A stretch of DNA of 64,000 nucleotides from Trichomonas vaginalis G3 (lineage: Eukaryota; Parabasalia; Trichomonadida; Trichomonadidae): positions 5,899,962 to 5,963,961 of the forward strand of contig NC_067208.1 in the NCBI RefSeq assembly GCF_026262505.1. The letters are read 5' to 3'. Positions 47,355 through 56,828 of the stretch are shown here, piece by piece. Each line of letters opens with the position of its first letter. The first letter of the stretch is position 1. The notes beneath the pieces were generated by a model. It was not told the origin of the DNA. It worked only from the letters and a program-made list of their open reading frames with translations, and ran no database searches. The position numbers and the translations under genes were made by a program.

Positions 47355-48654
47355 GGGTGTCCAAAGGTGCGTTTAGCACAGCGCTCTATATGAGACTATT
47401 AAAGGAGATATATGCTGATTATAAATATATAATAAAAAATATGAATATATGTATATGATGAGTATGTTGTATTTTGGCGCCATGCCGGGATATAAAATGA
47501 ATTTTGAGACAAGAGGCGGTTTCGCGGGAAATTTTGGCGGGATTTTTTTCATTTTTTTAATGAATCATAAAGAAAACATCCTCGCTCTTGCAAAAAAATG
47601 CAAAGACTGTAAAAAAATCTACGAGACATTGGTAAAATGCTTCGGTATGGATGCTCCTAGCTATTCCACTGTAACGTATCATGTTAGGATGTATCACTTC
47701 ATGAACAAAAAGGCGCCTATCATAAAAATTGACAAAAAATCGCCGGATCAAAGAAAAATCAAAGCAATTCTTCAAGCGCTAGATGAAGACCCAAGAGCAT
47801 CACTCAGAAGGATAGAGGAGATGACAAAGATACCACGTACAACAGTCAGTTATTATCTGCACAATTATTTGAACTACAAACTAGCGTATACACGTTGGGT
47901 TCCGCACAACCTTAATTCAGTTCAAAAAAAATCTAGAGTCTAATCTTCGAAAGAGCTCCTCTCTATATTGGGTGCGTATCAATCCAAGAAGTTTCGCTTT
48001 TTAGTAACAGGGGACGAGTCTTGGTTTCAATATGCAACAGAAGCCAAAATCATGTGGATCCCGAAGGATGAAAATCCGCAAACATTCCCGAAGAAAAAAA
48101 TTGACACACCAATGATGATGTTGTCGGTTTTTTTGGGCGTGAATGGCATCATCGCAATTGATATTCTTCAAAAACCTAATACGATGAATGCTCAGTATCT
48201 AATTGACAATGTTCTTACTCAAATTATCAATTCTGATGAGTTTGGGAAATCCAAACAACAAAAACAAAAGTTTGCAATTCATTTTGATAATTCAAGAGTT
48301 CACAAAAGTCATAAGGTAATGAATTACTTGGTGGAAAACAATGTCAAAGTTGTTCCAAACCCAATTTATTCACCTGATATTGCACACTCTGACTTTTATT
48401 TATTCGGCACGCTAAAAAAGAGAGCTGAAGGACGCGAATTCGCGAGTCCAGATGATCTTGAAAATTTTGTAAGAGAGCAATTTGAGCAATTTTCTCATGA
48501 TGATTTAAAGCGTGTCTTTCAAGCCTGGATCGATCGCTGCGAACGCGTGATTGAATCCAATGGTGATTATATTTAAATAAACTTTATATATATGTAACTT
48601 GTTTATTTCTATTCGCAGTATTCAGGTTTGTGCTAAACACACCTTTGGACACCC
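47355..48654 (+). mobile_element. mariner transposon, Tvmar1 type, inserted in Maverick 1
   Basis: 1,300-bp mariner flanked by TA, with inverted repeats GGGTGTCCAAAGGTGCGTTT and the right-end equivalent GGGTGTCCAAAGGTGTGTTT, extending to AGCACA (25 of 26 matching). Length and transposase fit Tvmar1, the abundant mariner of T. vaginalis. It sits inside a minus-strand Maverick gene, so it arrived after the Maverick. Confidence 0.9.
47561..48576 (+). pseudogene. mariner transposase, one in-frame stop
   Basis: 339-codon mariner transposase. The N-terminal part has helix-turn-helix text (MNHKENILALAKKCKDCKKI, LRRIEEMTKIPRTTVSYYLH). The catalytic part carries the DDD triad contexts FLVTGDESWFQ, FAIHFDNSRVHKSHK and IAHSDFYLFG, the last typical of mariner DD34D. 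A single TAA at 47941-47943 interrupts an otherwise continuous frame between the DNA-binding and catalytic parts, so this copy is inactive unless read through. The start is uncertain: the open frame begins at 47449, but ATG 47561 matches family length. Confidence 0.88.
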
Positions 48655-49493
48655 TATATTAAAGTATTTGAAGAATGAACCACCAATTTCATTATAACCT
48701 TTTTCTCTAACTTCCCTTAACGAAATCGCATCGTATAAATACCATGGCGGAAGTTCTGTAATCTCTGGATCTGAAACGTAATTATCAAATGAATTTTCAG
48801 CTGAATACAAAAAGTTTTCATAAGTAAATTTTTCTTTTAACTCTCTAAATAATTCAGGAGTTAATGGTTTAGAATGCCATTTATAATTAACCCTAAAGCA
48901 GAACATGTATTTATTTTCTGCCGACGTTTGACCTAAATATTCTTCAATCCATTCTTTCAATAAAGGAAATATTGACTTCCTCCCGTTGATGTTAAATCTC
49001 TTAACTCCAAAACGTTTTCAAAGGATTTCGCATAAACACATCCCATTTATCATACGATAACGTTTTTTGGTTATCGTCTGAATTTAACGCTTTCCACTGT
49101 TTATAATTTCTTACATTAATTTTATTTTCCTCCTTAGGTTCTAATTTTTCCATAAATTCCGCACCTTCGTTATAAAACGATTGTAGATAATGTTTATAAT
49201 CTATCCTATAATCAACCTCTTTCTTTAATTCCTCTTTTAATCTATTCTTTAACTCCCTATTTTCTTTTTTTCAATTTATCGTTTTCGACTCTCAATCTCA
49301 GTAGTTCTGATGTATTATCATCCTTAACCCTCTTTACATTCTTCACATAATTTAAGTATTTGAAATCGTCTCTCCGAGACGCTGAATGGCACGGAGTGCT
49401 TTTCTCATCTTTATCTTTTGGTTTTACTTCCTTCATTTCTGGTGGAGGTGGTGGTTCTGGAATAAATCCCGCTTCTGGTAAGTAATAACCCAA
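48655..49493 (-). pseudogene. Maverick 1 gene of unknown role, 5' part beyond mariner
   Basis: Minus-strand coding remains, including RVNYKWHSKPLTPELFRELK and, near the left end, GGSFFKYFNI, which corresponds to SGQFWKYLCT just before NLERYQIF in the second Maverick's gene at 59161-60739. The first part (MGYYLPEAGFIPEPPPPPEM, then a coiled coil RVKDDNTSELLRLRVENDKL) differs from that gene. The region is broken, with a few breaks besides the mariner insertion. It is the last gene before the right terminal repeat. Confidence 0.6.
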
Positions 49494-49701
49494 AAAATTT
49501 GGAAATTTAATTTCCGAAATCGAAATTATATTAATGTTTTTAATATTCTTATATCAAAAGGATTAAAGTTCATTAAGAGAAAAACAATTCTTCTTCTTCA
49601 ATCTATTGGCGCATTTATTTCTACACGCCAATAAGGAAGGGAAAATTATAAGACACCATGGTGTCTTCAAAACGCTAATTTTTGATATTTTTAACAACCC
49701 T

Positions 49702-49921
49702 AGATCTCACCTAAGCCACAAAGTGGCTCATGACCCTGTAGGGGTCTTTTAAAAAATTTATGGTTTCGTTAACGAAAACCTTAAGGTCATTGACCGACTG
49801 ACCCAAAATTAACCTTAAGCCGTTTGTCCCAAAAAACTAACCTTAATTTATTTTTAATTTATTTTTTATTTTATATATGTGTATGTGAAAAGTAAATGTT
49901 AAAATTTATGGTTTCACTACT
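49702..49921. repeat. Right terminal inverted repeat of Maverick 1
   Basis: Reverse complement of 31738-31958 with about three differences (one base in the GACCCC palindrome, one in the AACGAAAAC palindrome, and one A-run length change). It ends GGTTTCACTACT. Confidence 0.93.
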
Positions 49922-51181
49922 TATAGAATTCATCTATTCTATTAAAATGGATTTGATCCAAAAAAATATATAAAATTTGATCATAAATAAAATCGTTTTA
50001 AATTACTTCTTCATTTAAATTATAACACTACCGTATATTATTTTTTAAGCTATCTTATTTTTTGAAATTTTATTCAAATCTTTGGTCGCAAAAAGAATTG
50101 CATGATAAATAAAAACATTTAATCAAAGCCAATTTTATTTTTCATATTCAAATGGAGTGAGTGTTAACATTTAACATTTTTTGCTAATTGTCGTCAAAAA
50201 TTAGGCGTAAAGCAAAAATTGATATTTCATATGGTTTTATGATAGATAAGCATTATATTCCCACTCATTATATTCGTAAATTTTGAGGTTTATCCTTCGC
50301 TTTTAAGATCATTGAATTTGATTATTATATAAAATAGTTATATATTAGAAAATAATATGAGTTTATGTGATATTATTTTTCAGAAGATTTTGTGTTCTTC
50401 TTCAAAATTTTATTTTTTTATTAAAAAGAATCTTTACAAAATATACATTTACTTTAATTAATATTTAAAAACGTGCTCTATCAAAAGTTCCAAAAATTCA
50501 ATATTGTAGCTTTTCTGAGGTGTCACTTTTGATGAATTTCTGTTTACAACAATTTGATCTTCTTTTGGTAAATTGTCTCATTATTCGCTATTATTTTTCA
50601 ATTTTAACTTTGTTCAGAGTTGTGTTATAGACCGAAAATAGATTTTTTCGGTTTTCTCTTCAAATAATTGAAAGAATGATACTATTATAGGTTTATTATA
50701 TTATATAGCATATAATCATTCTATAGCCGAAAATTATAAGTTTTGAGAAGATTGAATATAACACAAATAAATTTGAATGCAAGTTAAATTGCTTGTTGTT
50801 TTTAATAGCTATTTAATGAGAAATCCAATATTGCAAAATTCAAATTGAATGATTGAAAGAACAGAAAAAGTCATTCTTTTCAATTTCGAATATGTTTCAT
50901 TGTATTTATAATTATATGGCAAATAAGATATTTAAACTTGATTTTTGAAGGAAAATTCACAAAATTGAATAAATTCAAATATTTTTTATTCAAAAATAAA
51001 CTAGTTATTTGAGTTTACTACTAATTATCTATTCAAACTACAAAGTTTGTAATTTAAAATATTTTGTGAGATCAGATTGAATTAATTCAAGGTTCTTTTC
51101 AATTAATATGAATGACCATATTACGCATTTTCGAACATTCTAAACCAAATATATAAAAATGGGAGACAAATGTTAAATTTG
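49922..51181. other. A+T-rich spacer between the two Mavericks
   Basis: 1.26 kb with no supported gene, RNA or terminal-repeat remnant; many short homopolymer runs. Confidence 0.5.
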
Positions 51182-51455
51182 CTAGACATGGGGGAGTTGT
51201 CTGCAAAGTTTTAGCTCTTATCTCTAACAAAAAATTAATTTTTAAAAAAATGACCGAATACGTTTCATAGCGAGAAAAAAATAAAAGGCAAGATAGAATT
51301 TTCTAGACATAAAGAAGTTGTTTACCGAGTTTTAGCTCTTATCTCTAACAAAAAAATTAATTTTTAAAAAAATGACCGAATACGTTTCACAGCGAGAAAA
51401 AAATAAAAGGCAAGATAGAATTTTCTAGACATAAAGAAGTTGTCTACCAAGTGTC
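51182..51455. repeat. 121/122-bp tandem array
   Basis: Units starting CTAGACAT at 51182, 51303 and 51425 (partial), with internal TTTTAGCTCTTATCTCTAAC and AAATGACCGAATACGTTTCA. Copies 1 and 2 differ at a few positions; copies 2 and 3 are nearly the same. The period equals that of the MULE arrays, but the sequence is unrelated. There are no coding frames. Confidence 0.9.
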
Positions 51456-51860
51456 AGCTGTTACTTCTTCTCAATACTGATATAAAATAAAAATCTTTAT
51501 TATTTATTTAACCTTTATTGTTTCATTAAACTTCATTCATTTTATATTATCGTTTTATTCTTTTAGCTACTTGTAAAATAATCTAATTTTATATCATCAT
51601 TTTACCGGATTATTCTTCAGTACATCGATTGTGTATCTAAAATAATATCATTATCCTTATTCTGTTTTTTCCAAAATTCTTTTAAATATCTTTTTTGGTT
51701 AGATTACTTTATACTTTTTACTTTTATTTTTTAATTTCAAAAAAAATTTTGGTGATTGTTCTATTCTGTTACAATGTGCATTATCATATTCTAATGAATT
51801 ATTCATTACATACATTTAAAAAAACTTGTTAAAAATGAAATTAAAAAATTATGTTTATTA
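51456..51860. other. A+T-rich spacer
   Basis: 400 bp with nothing recognised. Confidence 0.45.
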
Positions 51861-52100
51861 TTACGCTGTGAATATGTCAACAGCGGTCATGCCTGTATCT
51901 GTATCCCATATTTGCCACAACCTTTCTATATCTGCATTTGTGTATTTCGGTTTCAGCTGATACATTTGATTTGGCGTGTAATTTGTTCCAGTTAATGGAT
52001 TAATTGGGAGATCTTCATGCGGTGTGTTATTATTGTACTCCCAAATAAAGGCAGGAATAGCCTGAATGCTTTGGCAGCGCTCCAATGTCGGCCAGAATCA
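51861..52100 (-). pseudogene. Maverick-type integrase fragment
   Basis: Short minus-strand remnant with FIWEYNNNTPHEDLPINPLT and TPNQMYQLKPKY, corresponding to VYNNTPHSTLSKIMNFPLTP of the integrase at 45422. Only the C-terminal end is preserved. It may belong to the second Maverick or to an older element. Fossil. Confidence 0.7.
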
Positions 52101-52153
52101 GTTAGTATACAAGTCTTGGGTATGGCGGCACTGCGTTCCACCTTACTCAATAT

Positions 52154-52249
52154 AACCTTAAATATTTACAAAACCGTTAACGTATATTTTACAACACAAA
52201 CGACAACACAAACGACAACACTAACTTAACCTTAAATATTTACAAAACC
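52154..52249. repeat. Short direct repeats near Maverick 2 left side
   Basis: AACCTTAAATATTTACAAAA followed by CC occurs at 52154-52175 and 52228-52249, separated by ACAACACAAACG repeats. This may be a decayed terminal or subterminal region of the element. Confidence 0.6.
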
Positions 52250-52331
52250 ACCAACCACTTCACTAACGAACTCACTAATGTAAAAATAAACGTTCTCACT
52301 ATCGTTCTCACTAACAACTTCACTAATGTTC

Positions 52332-52616
52332 TCATAAATTTTCCTCAATATCTTCATCATCAGTGTTAACCCTATTGTAGTCATACTTGAAGCCATAAAC
52401 TTTCTCTAACTTCTTAACGTACAATTTACATAACTTACCTTCGTCATCGTATGGTTTAATGATATAACTATTTCTATCTTTATAAACAGTCAATGAAAAG
52501 TCAACTGGTCTCGGATGTATTTGAAAGAACATGTTATGCTCAGGAAGGAAGAATAAATGTTTAAATGTATGTTTGTTATATGTTTTGATTTGTATGAGTT
52601 GCTTTTGTTCTGTCAT
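52332..52616 (-). CDS. Maverick 2 small protein, 94 aa
   Basis: Not recognised. Strand-rich (KHLFFLPEHNMFFQIHPRPV, DFSLTVYKDRNSYIIKPYDD) with an acidic tail (NTDDEDIEENL). The start is taken at MTEQKQLIQI (52616), preceded by an A/T box rich in TTTTATTT as for other genes of this element. Confidence 0.6.
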   Translation of the reverse strand: MTEQKQLIQIKTYNKHTFKHLFFLPEHNMFFQIHPRPVDFSLTVYKDRNSYIIKPYDDEGKLCKLYVKKLEKVYGFKYDYNRVNTDDEDIEENL

Positions 52617-52701
52617 TACATCCAAATAAAATAAAAATAAAATAAAAAATAAACTTAAAAATTAATGATATCACCACCCGCACACGTATGAAAACATAGC
52701 A

Positions 52702-52761
52702 CAAAAATAATGTTTATGTTAGAATGTTAGATCTAACACGTTTTCTAACCTCTTTTCTAAC
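52702..52761. repeat. 60-bp intergenic repeat of Maverick 2, copy 1
   Basis: CAAAAATAATGTTTATGTTA through ATGTTAGATCTAACACG and on to CTCTTTTCTAAC recurs at 63302-63361 with one difference. It contains the palindrome GTTAGATCTAAC. Both copies lie just after the 3' ends of minus-strand genes. Confidence 0.85.
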
Positions 52762-52778
52762 CTGTTGAATTCATTGCT

Positions 52779-53024
52779 TTATAACTCTCTTCCTTTCTCC
52801 AACTCTTCTAACTTCTTCTTAAGTTCAGCAATGTTGTCCTCATGAAGTTTAATCTTTCTCAAAATTCCTTCTCTATCTAATGGTTGCTTTATCTTTCTAA
52901 ACTGAACTCTACCATCCTTCATAGTATGAACGTAAAAACCTTCTGGAATAATTCCTGATTTAATGTATTCTACCAAAAACTTTTGTTTCATTGCTTCAGT
53001 GACTTTAGTCGTCATTTCAATCAA
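52779..53024 (-). CDS. Maverick 2 small protein, 81 aa
   Basis: Not recognised by function. The core GFYVHTMKDGRVQFRKIKQP followed by a charged coiled coil (LHEDNIAELKKKLEELEKGR) resembles PFYYVSQSKDGKIYVRKRKV in the gene at 55139-55584, so the two form a small family within this element. It may be a single-strand DNA or nucleoprotein binding module; that is a guess. Confidence 0.65.
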   Translation of the reverse strand: MIEMTTKVTEAMKQKFLVEYIKSGIIPEGFYVHTMKDGRVQFRKIKQPLDREGILRKIKLHEDNIAELKKKLEELEKGREL

Positions 53025-53064
53025 ATAAAAATGTTCAAATAAAATAAAAAATAACGTTATTTTT

Positions 53065-53523
53065 TCAGTAAGGAAACGCAGGCGTTTTACGATTTATTTG
53101 AGGAGTAGGTTCTGGTTTAAATGTTGGAGTCGGTTTAGGAGTTGACTTTTGAACAGGAGTTTGTACTTCCATAGGTTCAGGAGTCATTGAAGGTTTTGCT
53201 TGTGAAGGCGTTGGTTTTGGCGAAGGTGTTGGAGTTTGTTTAACTTCAGCTACTTCAGTATTATTTACAACATTTGCTTTATTTCTTTTCAACATCATAA
53301 CTGCTCCTGCTGTAGCTAGCAAACCTAGTGGGAGACCATATCTTATATAAGGACTTGACCAAATGCTATTTTTGACAGGAGCTGGTGGAACACCTAACCT
53401 TGGTGAGACTGCTCTTTGCCATTGTGCAGCTCGTAAGAAATATTCAATAGGTGCTCCATAATCGTTTGGTAAAGTTTGTTTCATAGATGGTGAAGGTTCA
53501 CGAGAGCTTGATGAAGAACTCAT
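53065..53523 (-). CDS. Maverick 2 membrane protein with Pro-rich tail
   Basis: 152 residues. A Ser-rich start, a segment of 60 residues, a membrane helix at about 77-94 (YGLPLGLLATAGAVMM, followed by LKRNK), then a long Pro/Thr/Lys-rich tail (TPTPSPKPTPSQAKPS pattern) that would project from a membrane. Possibly a virion membrane or attachment protein. The frame is intact. Confidence 0.65.
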   Translation of the reverse strand: MSSSSSSREPSPSMKQTLPNDYGAPIEYFLRAAQWQRAVSPRLGVPPAPVKNSIWSSPYIRYGLPLGLLATAGAVMMLKRNKANVVNNTEVAEVKQTPTPSPKPTPSQAKPSMTPEPMEVQTPVQKSTPKPTPTFKPEPTPQINRKTPAFPY

Positions 53524-53553
53524 TTATAAGCTTTAAAAATAAACGTTCATCCT

Positions 53554-55124
53554 TTATTCCTCACTGTCGTCAGTTGCTAAGTTATAGTCGTCAAGTCTTA
53601 TTATTGGTATGCCTGACTGTCTTACTTGTATTGCAAAGCAACAATCCCTCATAAATCCAATAAGTGGCTTTGGTACATTTTCAGTTGCTAGTTCAATAGG
53701 TCCTTTAACAGACAATTTGTATGTTATTGGAGCAGTAGATGTTTGACCTTGCTTGGAAGCAAAAGTCCACTTCTGTTGGAAAACCACATAAGAAATGTGT
53801 GTTGTCATAGCTATCCCATTTATGTTCCACACTACCATCATCCACCAATGACCTCATAACATCTTCATTAAATCCTATCATATCATTGTTTGTATTGCAG
53901 GCGTTCGCAACCATTTCATAAAATACAGGTATATGATTTTTCAGGTTCTGCAGGCATATTTCCATAAGCTCCCATGGAAAGCTGAAGATATTTAAACTTA
54001 GGGTTCTCAAAATTAACATAATAGTTGTCTTTCTTTCTAAATAGTGCCCAAATACTTTTAACATTAATAGGCGTATAAGCTGCTGTAAATGTTGCACTTG
54101 AACTATCTGTATTCTTTGAGAATGAACCGTCCATAGGAATCCAATCCATAACTTTAACAGGAAAACATAAAGCCTCGTTTGTATAATGTTCTACAAGTTC
54201 TGTATAAATGTTAGGGTCTAAAGAGAATGACTTTGGATGAATGAAACATTCATTAAAATCCATCTTTGTTCGAAATAGTTGCTGGGTTACAGTTGTAATA
54301 GTAACTGTTCCACTAGCTTCTACTGCCTTCGTTATCATAGTGAATGGTTCATTCCATGGAACAAATTTATTTGTCGGTGGATTTGAATCTGAAGCAAATG
54401 CAACTTTAAGAGTTGGATTGAAAGCAATGATATCATTTACAGATATAGATGTGCATTGTAAGGCGTCGCTACTGAACTTTACTTTAGCTGAATGTTACCA
54501 GCAAATGCAGGAATAAATCTTATAGCTTCTAATGGTAAAAACTTTCTAACAGGAATTCTTAAACGAAGCTTAAAATCAAATGATTTTCCTGCTGTAATTG
54601 ACACTAACAATTTGTCCTGTTCTGCATGTTCCCGAATGACTCCATACATCTTCATGTCGAGTCTTTGAGAAAACATCTACTTTCTTTATTTGTTCGGTAG
54701 TTTGTGAGTTTGAAGTTATATATGCTTCTTCTCTTGCGTTGTCTTGAGAATATACAATACGACCATTTGCAAGGATTTGATATCCAGCAACTGCATAGAA
54801 AGCGTCATCGAAACCAATCCAAAATCCTGGTGGGTTTGTTTTATTGGAACCTGAACCAATTTCTTTATCTACAATAAATTGACCTTCCATTTTATACGTA
54901 ATGAATGTATTGTAAAGGTCCAACATATTTTCACCAGGAGGTGAGAGATTGAATGTTACCCATGTGTTATCTTTAGCAGTTCCAGGTTGTGATGGAATCT
55001 TTGCGTCAGAATATTTTCTATTAGTGTCACCAATTTGAACTGCATTGTCTATGATATCGAAATATGAGCGAATCTGATGAATATGCTCTGCTGGAGTAAA
55101 TTCGTTTAGCTGTTCGTTCTGCAT
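53554..55124 (-). pseudogene. Major capsid protein gene of Maverick 2, broken
   Basis: The region corresponds to a double jelly-roll capsid protein. The N-terminal part contains FWIGFDDAFYAVAGYQILAN and GRIVYSQDNAREEAYI, comparable with the capsid candidate at 38390-40024. The later parts contain strand-rich text such as SIWALFRKKDNYYVNFENPK and YLQLSMGAYGNMPAEP, the latter matching LQLTVNGKNMPDEPVDS of element 1. The gene is broken (about three or four breaks). Confidence 0.7.
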
Positions 55125-55138
55125 GTATTTACTTCAGA

Positions 55139-55584
55139 TAAAAATATCTATTTACTTCATTATTCTCACTCTTCTTCTTGGTATTCGTGGTGGAAGTTGT
55201 TTCTTGACATTTTCAATGAACTGTACATTCTCTTTTGTCTCAACTTCTTTCACTGGCGGGTCAGGGTTCTTTGACTCGGTTTGTTTTTCAATGAAATTCA
55301 CGAACTTTGCAATAAGCTCTTGGTCGTTATTGAAAGTACATCTGGCTTCTTTTCTTCTGGTTCTATTGACTTTTCAGTTTGAACAGAAGGTTTTATATGG
55401 CTTCGTGGACTTCACCCTTGCCATGCACCTTAATGTTGTCGCTCTCTGCATTCGCTAATGGTACCTTTCTTTTTCTTACGTATATTTTACCATCTTTACT
55501 CTGACTTACGTAATAGAAAGGATGTTGTATTCCTCTTGCGTCATTTAATATAATAGACTCTCGCTCTGATTTTGACAAGCTCAT
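55139..55584 (-). pseudogene. Maverick 2 gene related to 81-aa family, broken
   Basis: Contains PFYYVSQSKDGKIYVRKRKV, related to the protein at 52779-53024, and a Glu/Lys/Pro-rich continuation. It is broken (one or two breaks). It lies between the capsid gene and the divergent basic gene at 55630. Confidence 0.5.
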
Positions 55585-55629
55585 TTTACATCGGTTAAAG
55601 TTTTAATTTAGTTTTTTATCTGCAGTCAA

Positions 55630-55884
55630 ATGACTCAGACAAGCCCTACGGACAAGACCCAAGGTGTCATAGATGTTGAAGCATTGAAGAAAGAAATTCG
55701 CGAGCAAATTTTATCCGAACTGAAGGAACAAAAACAAGAACAAAAGCCAGAGAGACCAAAGAGAAAACTTAGTGAAAAACAACTAGCTGCATTAGCTGCT
55801 GGAAGACAGAAGAACCCACGTTTGCTGGCGAAAAAAGCTAGAGAAGAAGCAAAAGCTAAAGAAGCTGAAGCAAAGAAAGAGTAA
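55630..55884 (+). CDS. Maverick 2 small charged helical protein
   Basis: 84 residues, highly charged. An amphipathic helix (VEALKKEIREQILSELKEQK) precedes a basic stretch (ERPKRKLSEKQLAALAAGRQ, then KNPRLLAKKAREEAKAK). The LSEKQLAALAAGR-x-KN pattern resembles short nucleic-acid-binding AT-hook-like or phage scaffold tails; function unknown. It is cotranscribed with the next gene (24 bp apart). Confidence 0.6.
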   Translation: MTQTSPTDKTQGVIDVEALKKEIREQILSELKEQKQEQKPERPKRKLSEKQLAALAAGRQKNPRLLAKKAREEAKAKEAEAKKE

Positions 55885-55908
55885 ATGGTTTATTTTTATC
55901 CGAATTAA

Positions 55909-56800
55909 ATGTATAGACAAATACCTTTAACTGTTGCGTTCAGTAGTGAAAACCCTGACGTCAAAATAAAGGGGAACAGAGTAACGTTTAAGTTTCCAAC
56001 AGACTGGATTGTGAACATAAATGAAGAGAAGTACATTGGCATAACATCTATGTATATAACACGTGCTTTCAGAAAGGTTGACTTTATACTTCAAGTCGAG
56101 ATAGAAAATGACGAACAGTCTTTAAGCGCCCAAAACATTCACATATACAAATACTTTAAAGACGATACAACATTGCAACAATGTATGATTTCATTTAATG
56201 AGATGTTCGAGAAAAAGTTCAACATTGAAGTACAAACTTTACAGCCTTTACGTGAGTTTCTTGCACAACTGAAAGAAGAAGGTAGTCAGCCACAACTTAT
56301 AGACTTTCATTATGAATTTAATGAAAATGAAGATGGAACTCATGACTGTCAATTCATTGTATTCTCACCATTCAATGAAGTCGCTAAAAAGAAAGAAAAT
56401 CCATTACGTATAAGATTTCAAATCTCCGAACCAAGTGATGATTTTAAGAATGTTTTTCAATTATGATGCAATGCTTCCGAGGAAAAATGAATTTTCAAAG
56501 ATTGTAACACCTGGCATTTGGGATAGAAAGCAAGCAATACTTTACTCTAATATAGCCAAAGGCGTTGAAAATGAGTTCATTGGTCATACAAGAACTTCAC
56601 CACTTCCTAACCCTAAATACTATAAATTAACTGGCTTCAATCGTTGAGTTTTGGATAGACATGTACTCCACTCATGACCATAAATGTCCAGTGTTCTTGC
56701 CTCCAGATGGAAGGACTGTCTCTACATTGAAGCACAACTCTTAAAACTCTACCATCGCAGTATTGTAAAATCTACGCTAGCTTTATTTTTATCACGAATG
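55909..56800 (+). pseudogene. Maverick 2 penton-like candidate, broken
   Basis: A beta-rich protein (VKIKGNRVTFKFPTDWIVNI, KYIGITSMYITRAFRKVDFI) located next to the capsid gene as expected for a vertex protein. The 3' portion (YYKLTGFNR region and beyond) shows that the copy is broken (about one or two breaks). Assignment as minor capsid is inference from position and texture. Confidence 0.45.
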
Positions 56801-56828
56801 ACCTCATTGCTGACAAAAATAAATGACC

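Larger units (their letters stand above)
31738..49921. mobile_element. Maverick/Polinton element 1, about 18.2 kb, young
   Basis: Complete end-to-end Maverick with 221-bp terminal inverted repeats beginning AGTAGTGAAACC. Parts in order: three plus-strand genes of unknown role, protein-primed DNA polymerase B, small fiber-like gene, major capsid protein, further structural candidates, HNH endonuclease, packaging ATPase and integrase, then a gene interrupted by a Tvmar1-type mariner. The terminal repeats differ by only about three changes, so the insertion is recent. Most genes look whole; about three carry breaks, including the mariner insertion. No adenovirus-type protease was recognised. Target duplication is not evident. 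Confidence 0.93.
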
